A stretch of 64,000 nucleotides of DNA from Amycolatopsis mediterranei (GTDB lineage: Bacteria > Actinomycetota > Actinomycetes > Mycobacteriales > Pseudonocardiaceae): assembly GCF_026017845.1 (NCBI RefSeq), contig NZ_CP100416.1, positions 8,244,628-8,308,627 of the forward strand. Reading direction: 5' to 3'. The position numbers and the translations under genes are program-made. How positions within the stretch are numbered: position 1 is the stretch's first letter; each line of letters begins with the position of its first letter. Positions 50,925 to 59,256 of this stretch are shown here, piece by piece. Under the pieces are notes generated by a model. The model saw only the letters and a program-made list of their open reading frames with translations. It ran no database searches and was not told the origin of the DNA.

Positions 50925-51802
50925 GCGAGCCCCCGGACTGCTCTGGCCGGGGCCTTCCGGCCGCTCACGACCGCGACCATGTCCAGGACGTCGCGCGTTT
51001 CGGCGATGTTGTGCGCCCGGAACACCGCGGCCCCTTCCCAGGCGCAGACCGCCGTCACCGCGAGACTGCCGGCGACCCGATCCGGTACCGCCGCGTCCAG
51101 TGCTTCGCCGATGAAGTCCTTGTTCGACAGCGCGGCGAGTACCGGCCACCCGGTGCCGGTCAGCTGCGCGAACCGGCGGGTCAGCTCCAGCGAATGCCAG
51201 GTGTTCTTGCCGAAGTCGTGCGTGGGGTCGATCAGGATGCCCGCCGCGGGCACGCCCGCCCGGACGAGCGCGTCGGCCCGGCTGGTGACCTCGTCGACGA
51301 CGTCGGCGACCACGTCGACGAACGCGGCCCGGTGCGGGCGCGTGCGCGGGGCGGCGCCGCCGGTGTGGGTGCACACGTACCCGGCGCCGAATTCCGCGGC
51401 GACATCGGCGAGCTTCGGATCCGCGCCCGCCCAGGTGTCGTTGAGCAGATCCGCGCCGGCTTCGCAGGCGAGCCGGCCGACCTCGTGGCGCCAGGTGTCG
51501 ACGCTGATGGCCAGGTCCGGGAACCGGGCGCGGACTTCGGTGACGAACGGGACGACCCGGCGGATCTCCTCCGGCACGCCGACCTCGGCGCCCGGCCCGG
51601 CCTTGACGCCGCCGATGTCGACGATGTCCGCTCCGTCCGCGACGGCCCGTTCGACCGCCGCCAAGGCCTGGTCCCGGCCGAAGGTCGAACCGCGGTCGTA
51701 GAAGGAGTCCGGGGTGCGGTTCACGATCGCCATGATCAGGGCCCGGTCCTGCCGCATCGGACGCCCCCGGAACCGGATTTCCGGGGGCCTGCGGGCTCGC
51801 AT
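50921..51802 (-). CDS. folP2: Dihydropteroate-synthase paralogue, FolP2-type
   Basis: TIM-barrel protein of 293 aa strongly resembling mycobacterial FolP2: MAIVNRTPDSFYDRG, GADIVDIGGVKAGPGAEVGV, ISVDTWRHEVGRLACEAGADLLNDTWAG, GYVCTHTGGAAPRTRPH, LIDPTHDFGKNTWHSLEL and a final ARAVRGLA. Compared with true FolP, NRTPDSF replaces NVTPDSF. Mycobacterial FolP2 has been reported not to act as a functional DHPS, so another pterin-like or aromatic reaction is plausible here. The start could also be the ATG at 51757. It lies 12 nt after the amidohydrolase stop. Confidence 0.87.
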   Translation of the reverse strand: MRARRPPEIRFRGRPMRQDRALIMAIVNRTPDSFYDRGSTFGRDQALAAVERAVADGADIVDIGGVKAGPGAEVGVPEEIRRVVPFVTEVRARFPDLAISVDTWRHEVGRLACEAGADLLNDTWAGADPKLADVAAEFGAGYVCTHTGGAAPRTRPHRAAFVDVVADVVDEVTSRADALVRAGVPAAGILIDPTHDFGKNTWHSLELTRRFAQLTGTGWPVLAALSNKDFIGEALDAAVPDRVAGSLAVTAVCAWEGAAVFRAHNIAETRDVLDMVAVVSGRKAPARAVRGLA

Positions 51803-51814
51803 CGGGGTGCCTGC

Positions 51815-53089
51815 TCAGACGGTTTCGGGTGCCTTGGCCAGCTTCTTGGTCTTGTCGAAGTGCGCGACGTCGGCCAGGGTGCCGCCGAGGATGGCCGCGC
51901 GGTCGTCGTCGCCGACCCCTTCGAAGTTGAAGGCGACGCAGTCGGCGCTGCTGCGGAAGGTGCCCTCGGCGTGCGGGTAGTCGTTGCCCCAAGTGATCGT
52001 CGACAGCCCGGTGATGTGGCGGGCCTTGACGGCGGTCGGGTCGTCGGCGAACTGCACGTGGATCTGCCGCTGGACGTACTCGGTCGGCTTGAGCGGGTAG
52101 GGCCACTTGTCGTTGATGGCGAACAGCCGTCCCATCGAGGGCTGGTCGTTCGCCGGGCGGCTGTCGTCCCAGAAGCCGAGCCACCAGTCCGGGTCCTGGC
52201 CGATGCCCATGCGCCAGGACTTCTCCATCATGCCCATGTACGACACCAGCCAGCCGGCGCCGAACTCGGTCAGGTTGAAGTGTAGGTCGGGGAACCGCTC
52301 GCAGACCCCGCCGCCGACGAGGGCGGCGATGATGCCCTGCGGGCTGGCCGACGCGGTGTTCCCGCCGCCCATGGTCCGGCCCGACACCATGTCGTCGGTC
52401 AGCTGACCCTTGCCCATGTTCATCGCCGTCATCAGGCCCTTGACCGTGGTCGCCGTCTCGGACACCTGCTCCTTGACGAACACCCCGCCGGTGGCGACGT
52501 GGAAGAAGACCGGCAACCCGAGCGACTGCGCGGCGGCCCACACCGGGTCGTACTCGCGCGACCAGTACGGCAGCGGCGGGATCTCCGGCAGCAGGATGGC
52601 ACCCAGTCCGGCGCGGGCGATCCGCTCGATCTCGGCGACCGCGGCCGGGACGTCGGTGAGCGGGATCGCGGCCGTCGGGCGCAGCCGCTCCTTGTACGGG
52701 AGGTACCTTTCGACGAGGTAGTCGTTCCACACGCGACAGTGCGCCATCGACAGCTCGTGGTCGTCGGTGAACAGGACGAACAGTGACAGGTTCGGGAACA
52801 TCACCGATGCGTCGACGCCGTCGAAGTCCATGTCCCGGATGATGTGGTCAGGCTCGCCGTCCGGGGTCTCCCCGCCGGTCTGCCGGTACTTGGAGATCGT
52901 CCAGCCGTCGAAGCCGATCGTGTGCAGCTTCTTGAACTCCGTGTGCCCGCCCTCGACGATCGGCTCGTCGAGGGTGAACTCCTCTTCCCAGAGGGCGCGA
53001 TCCCGCAGGGGCCGCGGCAGCCGGGTCTTGAACAGGTCGACCGGCTCGATGATGTGCGAATCACCTGACACGACGAATTCCTTGAACAC
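51815..53089 (-). CDS. Amidohydrolase-2 family metal-dependent hydrolase/decarboxylase
   Basis: TIM-barrel amidohydrolase of 424 aa, paralogous to that at 20022. It opens with VVSGDSHIIEP, has PVFFHVATGG, HFNLTEFGAGWLVSYM and the C-terminal TWGNDYPHAEGTFRSS with the metal-binding Asp. The GTG start at 53089 is preceded by GAGAGG. A good sigma-70-type promoter lies at 53153-53181. It heads an operon with FolP2- and LigB-like genes. Confidence 0.87.
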   Translation of the reverse strand: MFKEFVVSGDSHIIEPVDLFKTRLPRPLRDRALWEEEFTLDEPIVEGGHTEFKKLHTIGFDGWTISKYRQTGGETPDGEPDHIIRDMDFDGVDASVMFPNLSLFVLFTDDHELSMAHCRVWNDYLVERYLPYKERLRPTAAIPLTDVPAAVAEIERIARAGLGAILLPEIPPLPYWSREYDPVWAAAQSLGLPVFFHVATGGVFVKEQVSETATTVKGLMTAMNMGKGQLTDDMVSGRTMGGGNTASASPQGIIAALVGGGVCERFPDLHFNLTEFGAGWLVSYMGMMEKSWRMGIGQDPDWWLGFWDDSRPANDQPSMGRLFAINDKWPYPLKPTEYVQRQIHVQFADDPTAVKARHITGLSTITWGNDYPHAEGTFRSSADCVAFNFEGVGDDDRAAILGGTLADVAHFDKTKKLAKAPETV

Positions 53090-53152
53090 AGGCCGTACCT
53101 CTCTTCGAACCTCGACGTCCGCTCCAGAGCCCCGGTACCCGGCTGACTACCG

Positions 53153-53181
53153 AATTTAGCTGTACCGACCGGTCAGGTCAA
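53153..53181 (-). promoter_or_regulatory. Sigma-70-like promoter with an operator-like spacer
   Basis: On the minus strand TTGACC (-35, 53176-53181) and TAAATT (-10, 53153-53158) are separated by exactly 17 nt. The spacer contains GACCGGTCGGT, close to the GACCGATCGGTC motif of the 59-63 kb region, a position where a TetR-type repressor would block transcription. Confidence 0.55.
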
Positions 53182-53185
53182 CGCT

Positions 53186-53199
53186 TTCAGTGTATTCAA
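53186..53199. promoter_or_regulatory. TTCAGTGTATTCAA operator-like site
   Basis: It differs from the palindrome at 40724 in two of 14 positions. It lies just upstream of the amidohydrolase -35 box and 79 nt before the aldehyde dehydrogenase start, so it could act on either gene. Confidence 0.35.
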
Positions 53200-53261
53200 T
53201 GTGCCAAGTCCACGACCGTTTCCCGGCGATGACAGGGAAGATCACGCATCTCGCCGTCTAA

Positions 53262-53273
53262 TGAGTAGACTCA
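53262..53273 (+). promoter_or_regulatory. TGAGTAGACTCA palindrome with leaderless -10
   Basis: A palindrome with a 2-nt centre. Its TAGACT (53266-53271) is a TANNNT -10 box spaced exactly 6 nt from the ATG at 53278, with no ribosome site, which points to leaderless transcription of the aldehyde dehydrogenase. Confidence 0.55.
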
Positions 53274-53277
53274 AAGC

Positions 53278-54756
53278 ATGACGACGGCGTACTCGTTCTC
53301 TTCGCGGCTCTACATCGGCGGAAGCTGGACCGACGGCAGCTCGGACACGCGCGTCACCGTTCGCAACCCGGCGACGGAGGAGACGGTCGCGGAGGTCCCC
53401 CAAGCCTCGCTCGCCGATGTGCGCCAAGCGATCACGGCCGCCCGGACGGCCTTCGACGAAGGTCCGTGGCCGCGGCTGAAGCCCGCCGGACGCGCAGCGG
53501 TCCTGCTGCGCATGGCGGCGGAGATGGAACGCCGGCTCCCCGATCTCGTCGCCGTGAACACAGCCGAAGCGGGCTCCGTCCGCTGGGTGGCGGAGAGCAT
53601 CCAGACGCGCGTCCCCGTGGCACACCTTCGGGACATGGCCGAGCGCGTGATCCCGGCCTTCGCATGGGACCGTCCGATGGACCCTACGATCACGCCGCGG
53701 GCCGGCATCTCGCAGGGACTGCTGCGCCGCGAGCCGTTCGGGGTGTGCGCGTTGATCCCGGCCTACAACTTCCCGTTCTTCCTCAGCATGATGAAGCTGG
53801 TCCCGGCGCTGGCGGCGGGCTGCACCGTGGTGCTCAAACCGGCGCCCGCCACTCCGCTGGAATCGCTGCTGCTCGGCGACTTCGCCGACGCCGCAGGCCT
53901 GCCGCCGGGGGTGCTGAACGTCGTGACCGGCGACGCAGATGCCGGGCGGGAGCTGACCACAAACCCTATGGTGGACCTCGTCAGCTTCACCGGATCCGAC
54001 GCCGTCGGGCGCACGGTCTACGCGCAGGCCGCGGGGTCGCTGAAGAAGGTCGTCCTCGAGCTCGGCGGGAAGTCCGCGAGCATCGTCCGCGCCGACGCCG
54101 ACCTCGACGGCGCCGTCCGGTCGGCGCTGGCGGGCATCACGGTGCACGCCGGGCAAGGCTGCTCGCTGCTCACGCGCACGATCGTCCACGAGTCCGTCCA
54201 CGACGAACTGGTCGAGCGGGTGCGCGCGGGCCTGGCCAGGGTCACCGTCGGCGATCCCGCCCACGAGTCCACCACGATGGGCCCGCTGATCAGCGAAGCG
54301 CAACGGGCCAAGGTCGAGAAGCTGATCCGCACCGGCGAAGAGGAAGGGGCCCGGCTCGTCAGCGGCGGTCGCCGCCCGGCCGGCCTCGGCAAGGGCTACT
54401 TCGTGGAGCCGACGCTCTTCACCGGTGTCGACAACTCGATGACGATCGCACGGACGGAGTTCTTCGGCCCGGTCGGGGTCGTCATCCCGTTCCGCACCGA
54501 CGAAGAAGCGGTCCGCATCGCCAACGACAGCCCCTACGGCCTCGCCGGGGGCGTGTGGAGCGCCGACACCGCGACGGCGTACGAGATCGCGACGCAGATC
54601 CGCGCCGGGAGCGTGTCGATCAACGGCGGTGGCGGCGGGGTGAACCCCCGGGCGGCGTTCGGCGGGTACAAGCAGAGCGGGCTCGGCCGGGAATGGGGCG
54701 AGTTCGGGCTCGACGAGTACCTGCAGACCAAGAGCATCAGCTGGAACGCTCGCTGA
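53278..54756 (+). CDS. NAD(P)-dependent aldehyde dehydrogenase
   Basis: Aldehyde dehydrogenase of 492 aa oxidising an aldehyde to an acid. GVCALIPAYNFPFFLSMMKL is the cofactor-binding start, VLELGGKSASIV carries the general-base Glu, and the nucleophilic Cys is in HAGQGCSLLTR about 30 residues later. FFGPVGVVIPF and YKQSGLGREWGEFGLDEYLQTKS complete the fold. The start codon is fixed by the leaderless promoter geometry. Its 3' end overlaps the converging CocE gene by 20 nt. Confidence 0.93.
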   Translation: MTTAYSFSSRLYIGGSWTDGSSDTRVTVRNPATEETVAEVPQASLADVRQAITAARTAFDEGPWPRLKPAGRAAVLLRMAAEMERRLPDLVAVNTAEAGSVRWVAESIQTRVPVAHLRDMAERVIPAFAWDRPMDPTITPRAGISQGLLRREPFGVCALIPAYNFPFFLSMMKLVPALAAGCTVVLKPAPATPLESLLLGDFADAAGLPPGVLNVVTGDADAGRELTTNPMVDLVSFTGSDAVGRTVYAQAAGSLKKVVLELGGKSASIVRADADLDGAVRSALAGITVHAGQGCSLLTRTIVHESVHDELVERVRAGLARVTVGDPAHESTTMGPLISEAQRAKVEKLIRTGEEEGARLVSGGRRPAGLGKGYFVEPTLFTGVDNSMTIARTEFFGPVGVVIPFRTDEEAVRIANDSPYGLAGGVWSADTATAYEIATQIRAGSVSINGGGGGVNPRAAFGGYKQSGLGREWGEFGLDEYLQTKSISWNAR

Positions 54757-56365
54757 GACTCGTGTCGCGCACGGGCAGGACGATTGCCGACGGGTGAGTC
54801 GCATCGTGGTGGACCTCCTGATCGGCGGCACGCAACGTGCTCGCGGTGCCGTGCGGCTCACCGGTGCCGGTGTTACGGGCGTACCGCGGGAACGCGCCGC
54901 TGGAAATCTGGACCCTGATGCGGTGCCCGCGCCCGAAGCGATGCGCGGTGGCCCACAACCTGACCTCCGCGCAGGTGAGCTCGTCAGCGCCGGTCAAGCC
55001 GACCAGTCCGTCGCACACGTTGTGCGAGCGCCCGCGGGGATCGACGTCGCACAGCCGGACGAAGACGTCCGCCCAGGGCAGGCTGGAGCGGAACCAGATC
55101 TCCGCGGTGACTTCGCCGATCACCTCGACGTCCTGTTCGAGCACCGGAGTGGTGTAGGTGAGCACGTCCGGCCGTGCCTCCAGTCCGGTGTTGTCGGCGC
55201 GCCCGCTGCCGCGAACCATGCGCACGCCGCCGACCGCGGGAGTGGGGTCGGCCGGGTCGTAGCGGTACCGATCGGGCGGTGAGTCCGCGGAGACGTCGGC
55301 GGACAGCGCACCGCCGGGCCGGAGGTGGAAACGCCGGGCCGGGTAGCCGCGGGGTGGCCAGCGGTCGAAGTCCCGCCAGGCCTCCTCCCCCATCACGTAC
55401 AAGCGCACCGCCCCGCGCTCGGCGGGCCGTTCGCCACGCGCGTGGGCGAGCCCGAACTCGACGGCCTCCTTGATCGGCGTGCCGTCGGCTGTGAGGTGCG
55501 TCCACGGACCGACCGTCAGCCGGGCCGGCCGCCCCGCGTCCTGAAGGATCTGGAAGTCTTCGAGCTGACCGGGCAGGAAGATGTCGTACCAGCCCGCGAG
55601 CGTGCTGACCGGCACGGTCGTGCCGGCGACCCGGTGCCGGTGGTCGATCCCGGCCCAGCGCTCCGATTCCCGGTCCTCGGTGAGGATGTCCTGGACGTAG
55701 TCGACGCGGCGCCCCGCCGCGACGACGTCGGACCGCGCCAGCGGGAGCGTCAGCAGCGCCCGGCGCCTCCGCCGCCCCTGGGTCAGCAGGTCCCCCAGCG
55801 CGCCACGTCGCTCCTGCCGCGCCGTCATGACGCCCCACTGGAACGGCGTCTCCAGCGACAGCCCGTCCGCGCGCAGGAACTCCAGCGTGAGCGCCGACTC
55901 GGTCAGCACCGGAACCATCGCCTTGACCTCGGGCGGCAGCTGATCGGCCATCGCCCACTGTGCGTACCCGAGATAGCTCGTGCCGGTCAGCACGATGGAG
56001 TCACCGAACCACGGTTGCTCCATCACCCAGTCGAGGGTCGCCAGGCCGTCGTCCCGCTCGCGCCGGAACGGCTCGAAGACGCCATCCGCGCCGAACGTGC
56101 CCCGGACGCTCTGCATCAGTACCTGGAACCCGCGCTCGGCCAGCGGCCTCGCCATGCCCGCGCCTCGCAGGCCACTCCGGCCGTACGGGCTGCGCAGCAG
56201 CGCGACCGGCAGCCCGTCACCCCCGGCGCGGGGTGCCCACCGGTCCGCCAGGAGAACGACGCCGTCGGGCATGGGAACGCGAAGATCGCGCTGTACGAGC
56301 AGATCCCGCGTCAGCGGCGGATCCAGCCGCAGCGCGCGCTGGAGGAGGTGGCTGATCAGGTTCAC
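54737..56365 (-). CDS. CocE/NonD-family serine hydrolase (X-Pro acyl-peptidase-like)
   Basis: Alpha/beta hydrolase of 542 aa of the CocE/NonD type (ester or amide hydrolase). The N-terminal RDLRVPMPDGVVLLADRW, the nucleophile motif LTGTSYLGYAQW (G-x-S-Y-x-G) and the C-terminal jelly-roll domain from about residue 320 (RRFHLRPGGALSADVS; RVQISSGAFPRYARNTGTG) are seen. The GTG at 56365 is chosen because sequence upstream looks non-coding. It lies 162 nt downstream of the P450 gene. It could hydrolyse the ester formed by a Baeyer-Villiger reaction. Confidence 0.85.
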   Translation of the reverse strand: MNLISHLLQRALRLDPPLTRDLLVQRDLRVPMPDGVVLLADRWAPRAGGDGLPVALLRSPYGRSGLRGAGMARPLAERGFQVLMQSVRGTFGADGVFEPFRRERDDGLATLDWVMEQPWFGDSIVLTGTSYLGYAQWAMADQLPPEVKAMVPVLTESALTLEFLRADGLSLETPFQWGVMTARQERRGALGDLLTQGRRRRRALLTLPLARSDVVAAGRRVDYVQDILTEDRESERWAGIDHRHRVAGTTVPVSTLAGWYDIFLPGQLEDFQILQDAGRPARLTVGPWTHLTADGTPIKEAVEFGLAHARGERPAERGAVRLYVMGEEAWRDFDRWPPRGYPARRFHLRPGGALSADVSADSPPDRYRYDPADPTPAVGGVRMVRGSGRADNTGLEARPDVLTYTTPVLEQDVEVIGEVTAEIWFRSSLPWADVFVRLCDVDPRGRSHNVCDGLVGLTGADELTCAEVRLWATAHRFGRGHRIRVQISSGAFPRYARNTGTGEPHGTASTLRAADQEVHHDATHPSAIVLPVRDTSLSERSS

Positions 56366-56527
56366 CGGCGGGTCACCCCCGGCTCCCGGCCGGGAGTCAC
56401 GCTTCTTCCCGGGTGGGCCGCCACCGTGGCGGCCATGGTCACCGCCGCCGGCCGGATCCGGGCTCGGTCCCCGGTCGGCGGCGGTGGGGGCACGCTGGTG
56501 GTGAACCGGATCCGGACGCACATCCCG

Positions 56528-57748
56528 CTACCAGGTCACCGGTAGCTCGTACACGCCGTAGGCGAGCGAATCGCCCTTGAACTCCAGCTCGTCCCGGCCG
56601 ACGGCGAGCCGCAGGGTCGGCACCCGCCGGTAGAGCGTGCGGTAGACCACCTGGAGTTCGATGCGGGCCAGCTGCTGGCCGAGGCATTGGTGGGCGCCCC
56701 AGGCGAACGCGTGGTGGTGCCGCGCCGCGCGGGTGAGGTCGAGGCGGTCCGGCTCGGGGAACGCCTCGGGGTCCCAGTTGCCCGCAGGCAGCGAGACGAT
56801 GATGCCGTCGCCGGCCCGGATGGTCTCTCCCGCGATCTCAATGTCCTCCAGCGCGATCCGCCGTTGCCCGAGGTGCGGGATGGTCAGGTAGCGCAGCAGC
56901 TCTTCGACCGCGTTCGCGACGACCGCCGGGTCCTCGGTGGTCCGCAGGAGCTCCAGCTGGTCCGGATTCTCCAGCAGCGCGGCGGTGCCCAGCGTGATCA
57001 TGTTCGCGCTGGTCTCGTGCCCGGCGATCAGCAGCACCATGGCCAGCAGCGTGGCGTCGGGCAGTTCCAGCTCGCCCGCCTTCACCCGCGCCGCGAAGTC
57101 CGACAGCACGTCGTTTTCCGGCTCGGTCAGCTTCTTCTCGAGCAGCTGCGTCAAGTAGCCGCCCAACGCCTGCATGCCCGCGAGGCTCTCCTCGGCGGTG
57201 GCGTCCCGTTTGACGGCCACCGTGGCGTGTTCCTGGAAGAAGTCGTGGTCGGTGTACGGCACGCCGAGCAGCTCGCAGATCATCAGCGACGGCAACGGCA
57301 ACGACAGCGCGGTCACCAGGTCCGCCGGCTTCGGCCCGGCCAGCATCCGGTCGATGAGCTCTTCGGTGAACTGCTGGATCGCGGGCCGGAGCTTCTCCAT
57401 CCGGTTACGGGTGAACGGGGCCGTCATCATCCGCCGGATCCGCACGTGGTCGGCGCCGTCGGCGTTGAAGATCGTCAACGGCCGGTGGTCGACCGTCTCG
57501 GCCATCGCCTGGGTCGGGTACGGGAACCCGGGCAGCTTCTCGTTCACGCTCACCCGCGGGTCCGACAGGATTTCGCGCTGCGCGGCGTGCCCGGTGACGA
57601 TCCACGGCGTGCTGCCGTCCCAGATGCGGGCCCGGAACAGGGGTTTCCCTTGTTGGAGCAGCTCGGCCGGCGGCGCGAACGGGCACCGGCCGTCCCTGAC
57701 ACCCGGGTACTCGGGCACCCGCGTTTCCGCGGTTTGTGTCTCGGCCAT
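56528..57748 (-). CDS. Cytochrome P450 (class I system)
   Basis: Soluble P450 of 406 aa. The heme loop is FAWGAHQCLGQQLARIE, the I-helix has LLIAGHETSANMITLG with the acid-alcohol E-T pair, and the ExxR segment is VEELLRYLT. The ATG at 57748 is selected because GGAGGA lies 6 nt before it; the nearer ATG at 57754 touches the ribosome site. A ferredoxin and ferredoxin reductase are directly upstream, giving a complete three-component system that probably performs a first hydroxylation. Confidence 0.94.
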   Translation of the reverse strand: MAETQTAETRVPEYPGVRDGRCPFAPPAELLQQGKPLFRARIWDGSTPWIVTGHAAQREILSDPRVSVNEKLPGFPYPTQAMAETVDHRPLTIFNADGADHVRIRRMMTAPFTRNRMEKLRPAIQQFTEELIDRMLAGPKPADLVTALSLPLPSLMICELLGVPYTDHDFFQEHATVAVKRDATAEESLAGMQALGGYLTQLLEKKLTEPENDVLSDFAARVKAGELELPDATLLAMVLLIAGHETSANMITLGTAALLENPDQLELLRTTEDPAVVANAVEELLRYLTIPHLGQRRIALEDIEIAGETIRAGDGIIVSLPAGNWDPEAFPEPDRLDLTRAARHHHAFAWGAHQCLGQQLARIELQVVYRTLYRRVPTLRLAVGRDELEFKGDSLAYGVYELPVTW

Positions 57749-57780
57749 GGTCATTCCTCCGAACTCGTGTGGGAACGCGG

Positions 57781-57975
57781 TCAGTCCTCGATGCTGATCG
57801 CCAGGGCCGGGCACACCGCCGCCGCCTGGCGAACGTCGCCGGCCAGCCGTGGTGGTGGGTTCTCGTCCAGCAGCACGACGATGCCGTCCTCGTCACGCTG
57901 ATCGAACACGTCCGGCGCCGCGACCACGCACTGCCCGGCCGCGACGCACTTCTCCTCGTCGACGACGATCTTCAT
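57781..57975 (-). CDS. Ferredoxin, [3Fe-4S] P450-type
   Basis: A 64-aa ferredoxin with DEEKCVAAGQCVVAAPDVFDQ (C-x5-C) and VCPALAI. It lies 17 nt after the reductase and 32 nt before the P450, so it is the electron carrier between them. The ATG at 57975 has AGGAGAAAGCC upstream. Confidence 0.92.
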   Translation of the reverse strand: MKIVVDEEKCVAAGQCVVAAPDVFDQRDEDGIVVLLDENPPPRLAGDVRQAAAVCPALAISIED

Positions 57976-57992
57976 GGCTTTCTCCTGCTCGT

Positions 57993-59168
57993 TCAAAGAA
58001 GGGCGGGTACGTCGTCGATCTCCGCGCGACGCAGGCGGGCCTGCTTCGGCATGTTCCAGCCGAGGACACCGGTGACCGCACCGCCGCTGCGGTACCGCGC
58101 GACGAACCGGCGGTCCGCAACGTCGCCCTCGACGACCTCGGCATCGGCGTCGGCGGACAGGAAGCCGTGCACATGGAGCTTCGCGTCGAACTGGTCGGTC
58201 CAGAAGTACGGCACCGGCACGTATGGCTCGTCTTCCCCGAGGATCACCCCGGCGACCGCCGCGGCCTGCATCGTGGCGTTCGTCCGGTTCTCCAGGCGGA
58301 CCAGCCGGCCGAGCCGCTCGTGGTGCCACCGGGCCACGTCCCCGACCGCGTAGATTCCCTCCGCCGCCCGGCAACGGGAGTCGCAGACCACACCGTTGTC
58401 GAGGCGCAGGCCGCTGCCCGCCAGCCACTCCGTCGCCGGAGAGGCGCCGATCGCGACCACTACGGCGTCGGCGGGCAGCACCTCGCCGGTACTCAGCCGC
58501 ACGCCGGTGACGCGCGTTCCCTCTGCCGTCAGCCCCACGACGCCGTCGCCCAGCCGGAGCCGCACCCCGCGTTCTTGGTGCAGGTCCGCCAAGGCCGCCG
58601 ACACCCGCGTCCCCACCTGCAGCGCCATCGGCGCCCGCTGCGGGCCAGTCATGGTCACATCCAGACCGAGGGTCCGCGCGGTCGCCGTGATCTCGGCGCC
58701 GAGCACGCCTTCGCCGACGACCACCACCCGTGCGCCGTCCGAGAGATCCCGCCGCAGCGCCAGCGCGTCGTCGAGCGTGCGCAGCACATGCACGCCGGTG
58801 AGGCCCTCCTGGTCCGGTAGAGTTCGCGGCCGCAGTCCTGTCGCGATGACGATCGCGTCGGCCTGCAGCTCACGGCCCGACGCCGTCCACACGGTCTGCG
58901 TCACCGGGTCCAAGGCGACCGCCGGGTCACCCAGGACGAAGCCAGCGGCCAGTGCGGACACCGCCTCCGGTGGCCGCAGCGCGGCCCGCGCCGGCTCCCA
59001 CGCGCCCAAGAGCACCTGCTTGGACAGCGGCGGCCGGTCGTACGGCGCGTGCGGCTCGTCGCCGAGCACCACGACCTCGCCCGCGTACCCCCTGCGCCGC
59101 AGTGACTCCACTGTGGACATACCGGACGCGGACGCGCCCACCACCAGCACCCTCGCCGGGCCCGTCAT
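57993..59168 (-). CDS. NAD(P)H-dependent ferredoxin reductase (FAD)
   Basis: Rubredoxin/ferredoxin-reductase-type flavoprotein of 391 aa. VLVVGASASGMSTVESLRRRG binds FAD, APYDRPPLSKQVLLG follows, VVVVGEGVLGAEITATAR is the NAD(P)H site, and EGIYAVGDVARW is the second FAD contact. Length and order match P450 redox partners. The ATG at 59168 overlaps the stop of a 7-codon leader frame that itself has the good ribosome site. Confidence 0.92.
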   Translation of the reverse strand: MTGPARVLVVGASASGMSTVESLRRRGYAGEVVVLGDEPHAPYDRPPLSKQVLLGAWEPARAALRPPEAVSALAAGFVLGDPAVALDPVTQTVWTASGRELQADAIVIATGLRPRTLPDQEGLTGVHVLRTLDDALALRRDLSDGARVVVVGEGVLGAEITATARTLGLDVTMTGPQRAPMALQVGTRVSAALADLHQERGVRLRLGDGVVGLTAEGTRVTGVRLSTGEVLPADAVVVAIGASPATEWLAGSGLRLDNGVVCDSRCRAAEGIYAVGDVARWHHERLGRLVRLENRTNATMQAAAVAGVILGEDEPYVPVPYFWTDQFDAKLHVHGFLSADADAEVVEGDVADRRFVARYRSGGAVTGVLGWNMPKQARLRRAEIDDVPALL

Positions 59169-59188
59169 GCGAACACCCGCGAAATCAT
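59165..59188 (-). other. Seven-codon leader frame upstream of the reductase
   Basis: ATG at 59188 has GGAGGA 7 nt upstream and encodes MISRVFA followed by TGA, whose ATGA overlaps the reductase start at 59168. The reductase itself has no other good ribosome site, so translation is probably by re-initiation. It may be the remnant of a start shift or a true coupling leader. Confidence 0.45.
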
Positions 59189-59231
59189 GACTGACTCCTC
59201 CTGCGGCCGACGAACCTGACATGACGAAAAA

Positions 59232-59256
59232 TAGACCACTCGGTCGAACCAATCAA
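59232..59256. promoter_or_regulatory. TetR-type operator candidate (motif 2, copy 1)
   Basis: TAGACCACTCGGTCGAACC followed by AATCAA. It lies between the SDR stop and the reductase start. It shares the frame TAGA-C-A--TCGGTCGAA--AATCAA with the copy at 60506. The core approximates the palindrome GACCGATCGGTC. Confidence 0.55.
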
